Of a stretch of 64,000 nt of DNA, positions 1-12,300 are shown one piece after another (positions within the stretch are counted from its first letter, which is position 1; each line of letters starts with the position of its first letter). The stretch is from Paracyclopina nana (taxonomy: Eukaryota > Arthropoda > Copepoda > Cyclopoida > Cyclopettidae). Position numbers and translations under genes: made by a program. Below the pieces are notes generated by a model. That model was not told where the DNA came from and made no database searches. It was given only the letters and a program-made list of their open reading frames with translations. The stretch lies in assembly GCA_019096065.1 (NCBI GenBank), contig JAGUCH010000006.1, forward strand, positions 4,422,001-4,486,000. The letters are read 5' to 3'.

Positions 1-1636
1 GCATATATCAATTTTTTTGTTCTCTGAAACTACTATGGAGCAAAGAAGCTGGAAAATGATGATGTCGCTTTAAAATGTGAAGTAACCATGATTTGATTTG
101 TGACTGATGTATTAAATAACCATGAAATTTATTCATTTTGAATCTATGAAATAACTTTTTTTCAAGTCATGAAACTACCATGCAAAATACAATAATTTTA
201 GTAGTTTTTCAGTTACTAAAAATGTTCAGAGATGGCGCTGTCATCTTAGCATTACATCTTTGATTGAAACATATTACACAAATCCATTCACATGTACTAT
301 TAATTGGAAAACTCAATTGAGAGTATCCTATGAAGCCAATTCCTCAACTGTTCTAATGCTATCAATTTATCTTTTATTACAAAAAAACAAGTAAACACAA
401 AAAATGTTCAATAGGCTTATTGGTTGCCAAAATTGATGTAAGCTCATTATTTGATTATTATTCTTAAATTAAACAGGCCAAGTTTAATCTGAACTATATC
501 ATAACATGTGATGTCATTGACATAGATATTTTGGATTAAGACTGAAGATGAGATCAGGTACATACATTTGTGCTGATAGGCCAATATTTATGAGGAATAT
601 CCCTTGACTCAATATTCAAGCTTGAGGTCACAATTCCAAATTTTGAAATGTGAAATGACTGTTGATCTTAATTCTTTAAGTTATGCTTGCATGGTTGTTT
701 AACACTTTGGTTACAATTTGTATCACATCTACATCACAGATCGGATCAGACAGAAATTTTTGGCCGGACTGTACCCTGAAATAACCATGAGAACAGATAA
801 ATAACAGTACCAATTTTAATAGTTGTTTAAGAGTACAGTAACATAACGTCTTAACAGTTGTTTACCCTTCTATGTCATAGAAGGCTTTTGAAATGTAAGC
901 GTCACATGAACCTAATGTAAACAGTAACATCACATTTTTGCTTTCGCGACCCTTCTGTTCTGTGACACAAATGTGACTGAACTTAACAATTCCGGTGGGG
1001 ATACCATTCTCTTATGACTCTAATGTCATAATTATTGCCGTTATTTTATAAGGTGAGTAGAGCCTTTTAAAAATTACTTCATTCATACAGGTCCCAAGGG
1101 AGGAAGGTTTTTTGGCTGATACTAATCTTACATTATGGTCAAGTAAACTCATGCATAGGAAATGCACGGAGACAGCACTAGACCATTTTCGTGTTGAAGG
1201 CCCATAAATCTGAGATTCTTGCACAAAAACTGCAACTCTTAGCATGCCTGTCCTTGCTTCTTTCCACGAGAAGAAAAAAAGATGAAAAAAGTGTGGTAAC
1301 ATCCAAGTCTGGATGCTCACCATCAGGCAAGAAGAATTGCCACGTTCGGCCTGTCACAGTTTGTCTAACATCGTGAATCGATTTGATTTTTTTGGTGCCT
1401 TTTGTCAGAGTACAACAAAACTAAGAAGTCTTGATGCGCAGCACAAAGTTGGCTGTTTTTGCAATTTTGCAGAAATAATGCGCTCATTTTAGCACAACAT
1501 TCGACCTTCAAACAAAGATCCTTTTCGTTAACAAAAGGCAGACTTTTGTACTCCAGGAGGAGATCAAGATAAAATGTAGTGCCTAGCCACACAAAAATGC
1601 TACATTTCTGTCAGCATGTGGATTGTACTGTTCAAG
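1..1636. other. Gene-free AT-rich DNA
   Basis: No convincing exon was found on either strand; open frames are short and resemble nothing known. The only motif noted is an AGATGGCGCTG word at 230-240, which resembles an invertebrate CTCF core. Confidence 0.5.
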
Positions 1637-2240
1637 TTCGAATCCGCAAAATATCGAAAGGTAAAAGTTCGAAAAGTGAAATTTCGATCCGCAAAACTTC
1701 GATAGGTAAAACTTCGAAGAGCAAAAAAATCTTGGAACTGATTTGTAAAATATTTTCAACACAATAAAAAAAATTAAGTTCATCTATACAGAGCCTCCTA
1801 CCAACAGTGGATTAAATAGTTTTAAATAATTAAAACTATTTAATAAACTTATAATAATTAAATAATTTTTCATAATTAGTTTTATGAGGTGTTCACCTAT
1901 GCCTCATTTCCTTAAAATATTACGGCATCCTTAAATGAAGTGCCTAACTTTTTGTACTTCTGATTAATCAAAACACTTCAAACTCATGTGACCAAAAGAG
2001 GTGGAAAAAGTAATTTACTTAAAGCTATCAAGAGTGAGTAAAAATGATCAGTACTAAAATAGGAGGCTTAAGTAAAACATAATTTTACGGAAGGAAAAAA
2101 TTTCCTTTATAGACACAGCATTAGTAGAAGTTGCAACAATGATCGAATTTTTGCGGATTGGAACTTTGCCTTTCGAACTTTAAACTTATCGAACTTATGC
2201 GGATTCGAACTTTAACCTGTCGAACTTTTGCGGATTCGAA
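1637..2240. mobile_element. MITE-like element with subterminal TTCGAA/GCGGAT repeats
   Basis: The left end begins TTCGAATCCGCAAAA and the right end is its reverse complement (TTTTGCGGATTCGAA). Inside each end, short units built from TTCGA, ATCCGCAAAA and AAAGTTCGAA recur several times, inward-facing on both sides. A 14-bp stem with a 4-nt loop lies at 1812-1843. No transposase ORF is present, so it is inferred to be non-autonomous. The exact ends and target duplication are uncertain. Confidence 0.6.
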
Positions 2241-5200
2241 GCTGAACAGATATACCAGCATGTGCTATATTTCCAGTTGTTCAAACTACACATGTAAGTC
2301 ATAATTTGTGCGTCCACGACAATTATGATTATTAAGCCTTTCTCAATCAATGCAAAATAGGCATACGATTTGATTGATTCGTATGAGAATGTTTCGTGAT
2401 TGGAGCCAGTTCGTTTTTGCCTGTGCACTTTTTTTCTCTGCTTCGCATGAATTATTTATCGTATCCGAAAATGTGGAAGGCTGCCGTAGTCGTAAGGAAG
2501 GGTTGTAGGTTGTTAAAAATTCAGCATTCTCATGAGACTTCATTTGATCAGTCAATCGCGAGCAAGGAGCTTCTTTCCACTCGTTCTATGAGTATGGCTG
2601 AAGTCGAGCTTGCGCTTTTCACAGTAATATGAAAGCACACACATACGCCATCTAGCGGCGCAACGCCAAAGTGCGCGCCAGCCATCACCACGCGCTCATT
2701 TCGCAGAATTCAGACTGGAAAAATACTGTATACATGACGATTCGTTTCGGATTTCTTTTGGTAAGGAAGACAAATGATTATCGTGACAGTGGCTGGAAAA
2801 AGAGCTTCAGACCTACAACATCTCGCACGCAGCACTGTGGCATTTACGGTCAAAATCACTGTATACATTTCTGCGGCAAACTTTCAAGCGTAGCATTGTA
2901 TACGCAAATAAAGCCCATGTTTTACATGTGTTTTTGCTGCTTTGGGGGCTTATCCCCCTCTGTGGCCCTTGATCAATTGACATTGAGCACAATTTTCCGC
3001 GCATCGAGTTCAACTACCTTGGTTGATTCGTAAAAGGGTTTTCATTGAGAGAGACCAACAATTTGCATGTCGTCTAGACACCAAACCACCACGAGTGAAC
3101 AGATGGACCAATGCATCCATTTTTGTTGAACTTTTGCACCTTGTCATCTATTAACTTTATACCATGGTATACCAAGCATTCCTAAGCCTGGCCGTGTGTA
3201 ATTTTTCTTCCAGAAATAATTGCCTTAATTTGCACTGAAGCCATAGTACAGCAAATAAACTTTTTCAGTCGTGAAGAGAGCAGATAAATTATTCTGCATT
3301 TTTTCTGGAAAAAACGCTTTTACGAAAAACTCGTTTGGCAACAACTGGGATCAGAATTAAAATTCTGCTGTAAATGGCATACTGATGAGGCATACTATGT
3401 TTCGTAAAGCAAACATTTCATTTATCGTTGCATGTAATCTGTAATATGCTAAAGTACTTCCAGAGCGAGGTAGAGGAATAGGTAATGCGTGAATTTTGAC
3501 GCGCGTATGAAAAAACTGAAGGCAATGCCCTCAAATTCGTGTTACTGAACAGGTAAGAAGAAGTCAGTTACCTCTCAGCAACAGCACTGTAGGCTGACGC
3601 CCACAAAAAAGGCCAAGATGACACAAAAAAGTGGCTGAAAACGGGTTTGGTACTGTACTTGCTTTGTTGTGTTGCCTGTTGAGCGCGCATTTAATGATGA
3701 ACTTTTTCTGGCGTTTTTTGTACTAATAATTCCAAGTCAAAAGCCCTAATCCCACTGTGGGGGACAAGCATGCACAGTATGCATGCAATGAAATATGCGA
3801 AAAGAGCCTGAACAACACGTTAAATCAGCTCATTATCTCTACGTTACGTAACGAAAGAATTGAGTTCACATTCTTTCAGTCTGTTGCATTCTCACAGTGC
3901 AATTGCCCACTAAATATGATTTTTGTTGGCACTTGGCCATCTAGGCCATCAAAAAGCAGCATAAATATATTCAGATTAAGCCGATAAACCTAATTTATTA
4001 TGGTCAACTTCAAGAAACGGCTAAATTATTTATATTGAGGATTGGACATTTATAATTCAAGATTGGCTCAAAATTATATGGCAGTCAATAGTAAAACACC
4101 TAATTTTTAAATCAGGCATGCGTATATTCTATAGTCGGTTATTTGAGGTAAAATGTAGCTTCCTTTTAAACTACGTAGCTGGCAGGGCAATCTTCCATTT
4201 ATGTTTAATGGCATTTGTACATAATTTACACAAATAGGATTTAGATTATGATGCATGTGGCTTTAAGTAAAAAACATTGAAACCTAAGTAACTTACGTCT
4301 CGTATAGCCAAAATTGCCATCATCGATCACTATTTCTCGTGATCCCTTATTCATTGGCTCTGTAATATTTTTTAAGGCTCGAATGGCTCAAATGTACAGT
4401 GACAATTATGCTAATTATGCCAGAAATGTCGGATGCATACCCTGCTAATTAACTTAATTGAACCTCGACACATTTTGATGCAATTAGAGAATTGCCGAAC
4501 CTAACTCATAAGAAAACTATTCTATATGCCTCATTGCAATGTACTATTTTATTTTGTACTTTATTCTGATCTTGTAAAGCTTCCTTATGCAGTTAAAAAG
4601 CCTCAGCTACTGAAGTAGGCACTTAAGGCTTTCTCTCTTAAGCTGCCCTTAACATGAAGTCAATCCCAATCGTCTCTAGGGAAGCTATGTGAAGAAAAGG
4701 AGAACTTTTGCAAGTGCATCAAGAAATTCTACAAAATCCTGCGTATGGCTGGAAAGCACAGAAAATCCCGATTATTTTCTAATTGAGGAAAAATGAATGA
4801 TTGATTGAAGTAACGGTCCCCATTTGGCTACTCCGATAATAATAATGAAAAAGAAGGTACGATGAAAATTCTACGTCATAAATGCGCAGTTGATGTGGCC
4901 TCTTCTTGTGTACGGAGTGGCCTCATTGACTTAGTCGTACCGGCCGGCCTCGCATATAGGCCTCACAATTCCCGGCAAGCTTTGCGCAAACACACTGGGC
5001 CGAGGCAATGGATGCTGCAACGAGAGCATGAATTACATAGAGGGAGAGAGAAATAACGGCAATTAAGGCGACAGACAGCCTTGATTAATTGAATATCCGG
5101 AATCGGTGGGAATTTGAATATTCACTGAGTTTCCGGATTTGCAGTCAAAGTTGTACTGCAAAATCCGTAATTGTATACAATCTCATATTAAAAGTATGAC

Positions 5201-5889
5201 AAGTGTTGAAAACTATTGCGTAATATGTTCTATAAAAATTAAATTATAAAAGCGTGAAGAATTGAAAGAAAAAGATGTGTTTATGAGGCAACATAAAAAA
5301 TTCCAGCTCTGTTTACTTTTTATAAAGGTGCAATATTCAAAGCGGCAAAGTTGAGAAGCTATAGCTGAATTTTGCTAGTTTTTGAGTCAACTGTTGTTGT
5401 GGTGAAGGCGAGTCAACTTTAGGTTAAAAATTAGTCCGGTGCCAAGGTTTGGGTAGCACCGTTATCTAGTGAATTGTCATGCTCTGTGAAGAGTGCACGA
5501 AGAATGTAAATCGAGTTTTCTTGTAGGTATGGAGGCCCAGTGTGAATTTCAGGAGTGAGTGGCCTCTGTAGAAGCGACGAGGGCGCTTGTCCGGTCTGCA
5601 CGCACGCACACTATATACTATAAGAGTGTACATATCGTGGAATAAAACGTCCTTGTTGCTGGGCCAGATTGATGTGGCGCCAGAGGCCTCAGTGGAGGAT
5701 TCTCTGTGACACAAGCACCCAGCAAATATGCCCATGTGAATGGGCCTTTTTAGGGGCCCCTCAACCTGGCCGAACTTGACCCAAAGATCCAGTTATATGC
5801 TACATAGGGGCACAGTGCGTTTCGCCTGTCTGCGCGTTACACTAGTAGTAGAAGCTCTCCGCCGTCACAGTAAAGAGAGCAAGAGAGAA
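2241..5889. other. Gene-free intergenic DNA upstream of PIM-like kinase 1
   Basis: Only short open frames without recognisable domains. CGCCATCTAG at 2646-2655 is a CTCF-like word on the minus strand. The promoter of the downstream kinase should lie toward the right end, but no clear TATA or initiator could be assigned. Confidence 0.4.
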
Positions 5890-5920
5890 GGACGAGAGTA
5901 AAGTTGCTTTACTCTCGTCC
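5890..5920. promoter_or_regulatory. Perfect 14-bp hairpin upstream of PIM-like kinase 1
   Basis: GGACGAGAGTAAAG, a TTG loop, then the exact reverse complement. It lies about 225 bp before the proposed start codon, in the probable 5' UTR or promoter. If transcribed it would form a stable hairpin that could affect translation. Function is inferred only. Confidence 0.55.
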
Positions 5921-6145
5921 CATTGAGCAAAACACCGGCTTGACAGAAATCCAACAGTTGCAGAGCGGAACAAGAGCAGCCAAGATGTTGTTGCAGCAGT
6001 CCAGAAAACAGCGTCGCAACCTCGGCTTTTAACACGAGGCCAGGGCTGACTGACCTGACCTCAACGATTGGAGAGACATTGAGCTGTTGTTGTGCTACCA
6101 CTAAAATCTATTTTTTCCTATACACACGTACATCATATATATAAT

Positions 6146-6389
6146 ATGTCAAGCAACGTCACAGTGAACTGCAGTAGTCCTACGACAAGTACGACGACGA
6201 GTAGTAGGCCTTTGGAGGCTCCCTCTTGGCCCTCCTCCGAGGGCTCGTCCTTGTCGTCCTCGCATTCGAGCATGTCAACGCCCTCAGAAGGGGCCACGCC
6301 CCCGAATAATGCACCGACGTCACTGCCACCCTTCAGTTTGCCACCTTACTTCCCACAAAAGGAGAGCCCGAACAATGCAAACTTTCACG
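6146..6389 (+). CDS. PIM-like kinase 1, exon 1
   Basis: Ser/Thr/Pro-rich N-terminus beginning MSSNVTV. The exon ends at TTTCACG before GTGAGC, with one base left over. That base joins the next exon to make a Gly codon. Confidence 0.7.
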
Positions 6390-9300
6390 GTGAGCCACTA
6401 AAAATCCTACAATATATATAACATATTACTAGCGAAGCACGCACTTGTGTACCTCATGTACCGAGAGTGGGGAAAAATGAATGGCCTTCATTGTTATTTT
6501 TTTGGCGATTTTTTCAGGCATTCCTGCAGCCTCGCCATCTACGTCCTCGTCAGTAGATCAGCTGTCTAACTTCATCTATCCGGTTATTCAAGGGATGCAA
6601 CAGTTGTCCTCGCCCCATCATCCGCAGACCTCCGTTGCTACGACTGCAGCAGTTGCAGCCTCCGCAAATTCCTACAACCAATTCGAACTTCCAATGTATC
6701 ATCATCATCACCACTCACCTTACACTCAGCAGTCGCCGGTGCTCAATCACGACCACGCCCCCATTTCCATGATTCTGCCGCCCATGCAGCAGCAGCATCA
6801 CCACCAGCCAGGAATTTCACAATCACTCCCACCGACATTTGCACATCCCCCGCCACACCCGCCGCCACATCCCTTTCACCATCAATTCCACTATCACCAG
6901 CATCATCCCCAGCAACGGCCGTTTCACCAGCAGCAAGTGAGAAGCTACCAAGATCAGGATTTCTCAAGGCTTCCACCTGTTCCGCCCCAAATTGCGCAGG
7001 GCCCGCCGCCCAACCCTAACCAGCAACAACATCCAGGGGGGGATGTGTTCGAGAGGAAATACCAGGTGGGCTCAGTGCTGGGCAAGGGTGGCTTCGGTGT
7101 CGTCTACGCGGGCAGACGTAACAGTGACGGCCTTCAAGTTGCTCTCAAACACGTGTCAAAGGCCAAAATCACAGAGTACGGTCAGGTATGTTGATGTTGC
7201 TAACGACGCAATTGCGAAAAGTCGCTGTTTAAGGTCACCCTGCATTGCTGAAGGGAAACTCGTTTCCATACAAGCTCTCGACGGCGGAATACAGCGCAAA
7301 GGTCACTCAAATAGAGCTCTAGCAGTGCTGTTGATAAGTCCTGTCATTGCACAATAAGCAGCAGTCATTCATTCTGGCGAAAATGATGCTGATGATGATA
7401 CAGCTGAAATTCTCAATTCTTGTTCCAGATCAATGGAAGGCTGGTGCCTTTGGAGGTCGTCCTACTCAAAAAGGTCTACGGGTGTCCTCGAGTGGTCAAG
7501 ATTCTCGACTGCTTTGAGCGCTACGACTCCTTCATCATTGTAATGGAAAGGCCGCAGCCGTGCAAGGACTTGTTCGACTTCATCACCGAGAAGGGCATGC
7601 TTGATGAGCAGCTGGCAAGGAACTTTTTCCGCCAAGTCGTCGAAACGGTTCTGGCTTGCCACCGCCTGGGCGTCATGCACAGGGACATCAAGGATGAAAA
7701 CCTCCTGGTTGACCTCCAAACTCTCGAGCTCAAGCTCATCGATTTCGGCTCTGGCGCCTTCATTCGAGACGGGGCCTACCGAGATTTTGATGGTAAGTGA
7801 AATCAATATAATTTTTTTGCGTTCAGAGCCTTCAATGACACTTTTGGATGCTTTTTGGGCTTGAAAAAAGGCCCGCCAGGTTTTCTGAGCTAAATCACTC
7901 AGTTGAGCCTTGCAGTCGTTTCCCACATAAATATTTAGCTGCGAAAGGGGTGTAACGTCCTCAAAATAGTTGTGGGCGGGGCTTAGTCTGCATGCTGCTG
8001 GCTTTCGTATCTCACATGCGTTCTTGGCAACAACCAGTTTGGGAAAGAAAGGCCGACGTTGCGCGAAGGCTTGCAGAAGAAGAAGAAGGCTTCAGTCTAG
8101 TTGTACAAGCAAGGTCGAGAATTCCGCTGAGTCACTGGCCCACTTGGCCTTGGAGCCAACATCACAGAAAGAAAGCTACCGAAAGCAGCTTTTCTTTCGG
8201 AGGATATGTGTAATAATGCTCATGCGATATTTTCATCTTCTTTTGACTAATGCACTGCACAAATGCACCATGTTGTCTAGCTCTGCGCGGGTGTACTGCT
8301 CAATGCTCATGCAGTTATTTGTTTTACGTAAGCTAGATGCGCGTGGTATGTGCCAGCAGCAGTTTCTAACAACCAGAGACTTTCTCTTTTTTTGGCCGTA
8401 GACAAACTTCCATTGATTGCTTGTGAGGGCTTCAGCAATTAGCAAAAAACAGTAGAGAAATCGTTCCAACGCTGATTCATTGGGAATCTGAGAGCAAAGA
8501 GACAAACAATTTTTTCCCCTTTCTTTGCTTGTCTGACGTACTCAGAAGCTGCTTTGCTTTTGGGTATTTTTCTTCAACTGACATCACTTTTGGAAAAATG
8601 CATTCGAGATAGCCTTGTACTGCATTTGTAGCCTACAACCGAGATTAATTTCCGTCCCGCACCTCGATTAGGAGCGAGACTTGTTAAGTGAAAGCAACTT
8701 GACAAAACAATTCTTGCGCATGAATCCTTTTCATAAGTATGAGCTGACGTCAGCGCAAACACTTGTCAATACATACTACGTATTTATTGGGCCGTTTTTT
8801 ATAAGGAAATTCTGTGGAATGTTTACACTGCTGTGCTAGCTGTATGGCTGTAGAAGTGCGACGTACGCTTCTCAAGTAGTATTGAAGGCGAGGAAAACTG
8901 CGCAGTATTTCCTGAAAGGGCCTACGCCGCTATGACACAATATGTTTGCTTACTCAAAGAGAAGACCTTGAAAATTGTGCAAACTTACTTCCTAAGCGAG
9001 GTACAAACATGAGATGTTGTACATCTAGGAAAACGAGCTCAATATAACCAGTTTTACTGCTGCTTAGAGCATACACTTATGTTTGCCTTTTTTCGAGCCA
9101 ATAATGCTCGTTTCAGGGTTTAACTAACTACCTGAGTTGTCTCAATACTCTCATAGGCCCTGTTCACCTGCGATAATATCAACAAAATAACGCACGATAT
9201 TATGCTGATATTTGCAAATATCCGGTATTTGTAAAATGTTTTTTTAGATTTTGACTTCGGAATCGGTCTATTGGTACCAAAAGCCATCCTACACCAATAT

Positions 9301-12300
9301 AAAAATTTTCAGTTTCTTTGTATTTCTCTTCGATATTTTGCCAAAATATCAGTCATAATAAGCAGATGAACAGGCCCATAGTTATGATTAGACTCTGTAC
9401 TACCACAAAATATGCCATATGTGACACGTGTCGTCCAAAAAAATAACTTCATTGCTTACGTCAGTGCAACCAGAAAGCATACTAGTGGTATTGGAAGTTA
9501 ATTAAGATCAAGCAACTACTATACAGCTGTCAGCTCTATTATTAAAGCCAAATTTAGTATGTGTACTCTGTTGTCTTCCATTCATCATTGCGCCTTGACA
9601 AGGAAAAAGCAAGGATTCTCACATAAATAACCTAAGCTTCAAAGGCTTTCACTTTCACGCCACGAAATTATCATGCTAAAATAAAGCTGGTACGTTTGAA
9701 AAACCTACCAGCGTACTTATACAAGAGTCTGTAGCACGTGTATGGCTCCTTTAAGTGAAAGTACAATTAAGAAATGTTAAGTGGATGATATGGGAGAGGC
9801 TTAAAAACTGAAAGCTCCTTAGCTAAAAGCTGCTTTCCTCTTTAGCCATGCTATCTTTCATTAAGGGTTATCATCGCCTTTTCTGGGAAATCACCCTGGA
9901 ATGGACTGATTAATAATTTCCTGCCAGGTAGCCCAGCCCGGCGATGCAAATCTGGAGTAATCAGTTGCAATTAATCCAAGAGTGGATCCGGAGCACGCCA
10001 AAACCGGATAGGGGTCTCTTTTAGAAAAGCTAAGAAAATGCATTGGAAAGTGCATTTTTTCGCTCTCCGAAGTGCACCAAAGTGCATTCCTCCTCCCAGC
10101 CAGTTGCTAGCTCTATAACAGAAGAACCGTGGTGAGGCCTTTCTCCTTCTACTCGAAATTACGTCGTAGTAGACTGGTTTCCAACACCCAGCAGCGGTAG
10201 TCTGGCTACCAGATGCTATGCAAGTTGTATAGGATTATGACGTAGTATCAAGGATGTCTGGAATTACTCGTGCTACTAGGTAGGCTAATCACGAAAGGTC
10301 CACTTATGTAAACATTCAGTCTTGCGTAGATGACATCATTTCGTAAGCTCCATATACATGAAGGCTGTAGCCGCTATTAACTCTTGATTTTCCTCATTAC
10401 GAGTAAAATCTTGAATGAATGGGGAAACTTTTATTAACTGTTTTTATTAACAGATGTTCATGCTGTTTGGCATTCATGATCTTGTGGAGCTAAGTACACG
10501 AGTTCTTTCATGCATTGAGGTCTAGTTTTCCTTATCAATAATACAAGCTCGGCAATTAGGCTTGTTTGTTCAATCGTATATGGTACAATGGTACATACTA
10601 CACTGGATGATGCTGTTACCTAGAAGGAACCATGTTTTTTGCATATTGATACTTCTTCTCCTGCTCTTTTTGTCACTTTCCTTGGGTATTTCCTTCCCTG
10701 TCTTTGTGCTCCAGGAAATAGGTTTCTGCCATGCATATAAGTTGTTCTATAGGTGTGTTGTCGTGATTTTCTCCACCAAAAATGCACCTCTCTTCCCCTG
10801 ATTTTCGACAACACTTGGGTTATTGCCATTTTTAATGCTAGATCGTTTATTTGATCAGATGAGGTGCACCTCGTCAATCTCCAGGGAATCCCATTGAGTC
10901 CCTCCTGGTAGCCTGAAACTTTCATAAAAGGAGCCTGAAAGTCGACCTTGTCCCCAGTTTGCTACTTAACAAGATAAGCTGAGATTACTTCAGAGTGCAA
11001 AAGTTACTCGATGCGATGCCTAGGCTCATATTCCTGCGTAGTGTAGTAGTAACAGGGGTACATATATAATAGCAGTGCGAATTTTTTCTCGCACTTTGGT
11101 GCAAAATTGAGGCCGTTTTCAAGAGAGCTGGTGTACACGTACAGCACATCCAAGTACTCTGCATTCCTCACGGTTGGCTCAGGACAAAAGGCCACTTTTT
11201 ATCCCATTCTGGTTTGCAAATACGACAATGATATTGCGGGAAATACAGTTGCAGTTGCCGCATAAGAACTAATGCGAGCTTTGAGAGGTCTCTTTGTCCC
11301 AGAGTGCAGCCTTCTCCTCGCCCTCGACTGTCTAGACAGTTAGCTGTCCTACTTTTGCACGCATGCCTTTAAAGACGGCCTCCGGCGGCCGCATCGCAAT
11401 TTTTGCAGGAAAAAAACCAGATTTGGCTTTCTACGCACATATCCAGAAACCAAGATCATCATGACGAGGCGCCAAATAACTTTGGTGCCATTTCCCCGGC
11501 ACCACCACGGCTAGATGCCTAACTTTTTGTGGCGGAAAATTGTGCTGCATTATTGTTGCCGCTTTGTTGCTAAAGCTAGCTCCTTTTTCCATTTCCAAAA
11601 TGAGATCCGGAAATTCACTTGTTGTTTTGTAACGCTTGATTCCAAGCTTACATGGTTTTTTGAAAGGCTCTAAGGAGTTTGCTAAAAGGCTTTTAATTTA
11701 AACCTTGAATGGTGGTACGTACACAGTGGTCGTTTGATTCGTATCGCGGCTGGTGTGCAATAAGAGTTGATTGTGTTACAAATTACACCTTGCCGAAAAT
11801 CGAGCAAACAGAGCCGTAAGTGGACTGCAATTTTTCATAAAGTTCAATCCCATTATCCACATTTTGAAGGCCTGCTTTTTTAGTTGTTGCTGATTGAAGC
11901 GCGTGACATTTATAAATACCACAACGTGCTTTTAAAAAAAGTTTTTTCACGAGTGTCTCAAGGCTGTAGTAGTGCTTCTTTGCAAAACTGCAACGTGGAA
12001 AGGCCGGCCCGTAATCCCTTGAAAGGCCACAGACTTTAGCTGCGCGCACTCGCGAAAACGACGTCAGCAGCGACTGCCATACCTTTGAACCCTTTCCTTC
12101 TGATATGTAGCATGCTACGTACTTTATTGAATACAAGCGTGATACTTCACCATTTGTAATTGCGGAGGTGAAGAGAAAAATTGCCGAGCTGTCAGGAGTC
12201 TAGTTTTTTATAATTAAGCTTTTGGCAAAATGGCGTCGAGGCCTTCTAGCTGCTTTCACTTTTCACAATGTGTACCAGGCTGTCCTCACGTAAAAGCTGT

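Noticed and set aside
1637..1650. TTCGAATCC resembling a tRNA B box
   Set aside because: No A box or cloverleaf around it, and the word is part of a MITE terminal repeat.
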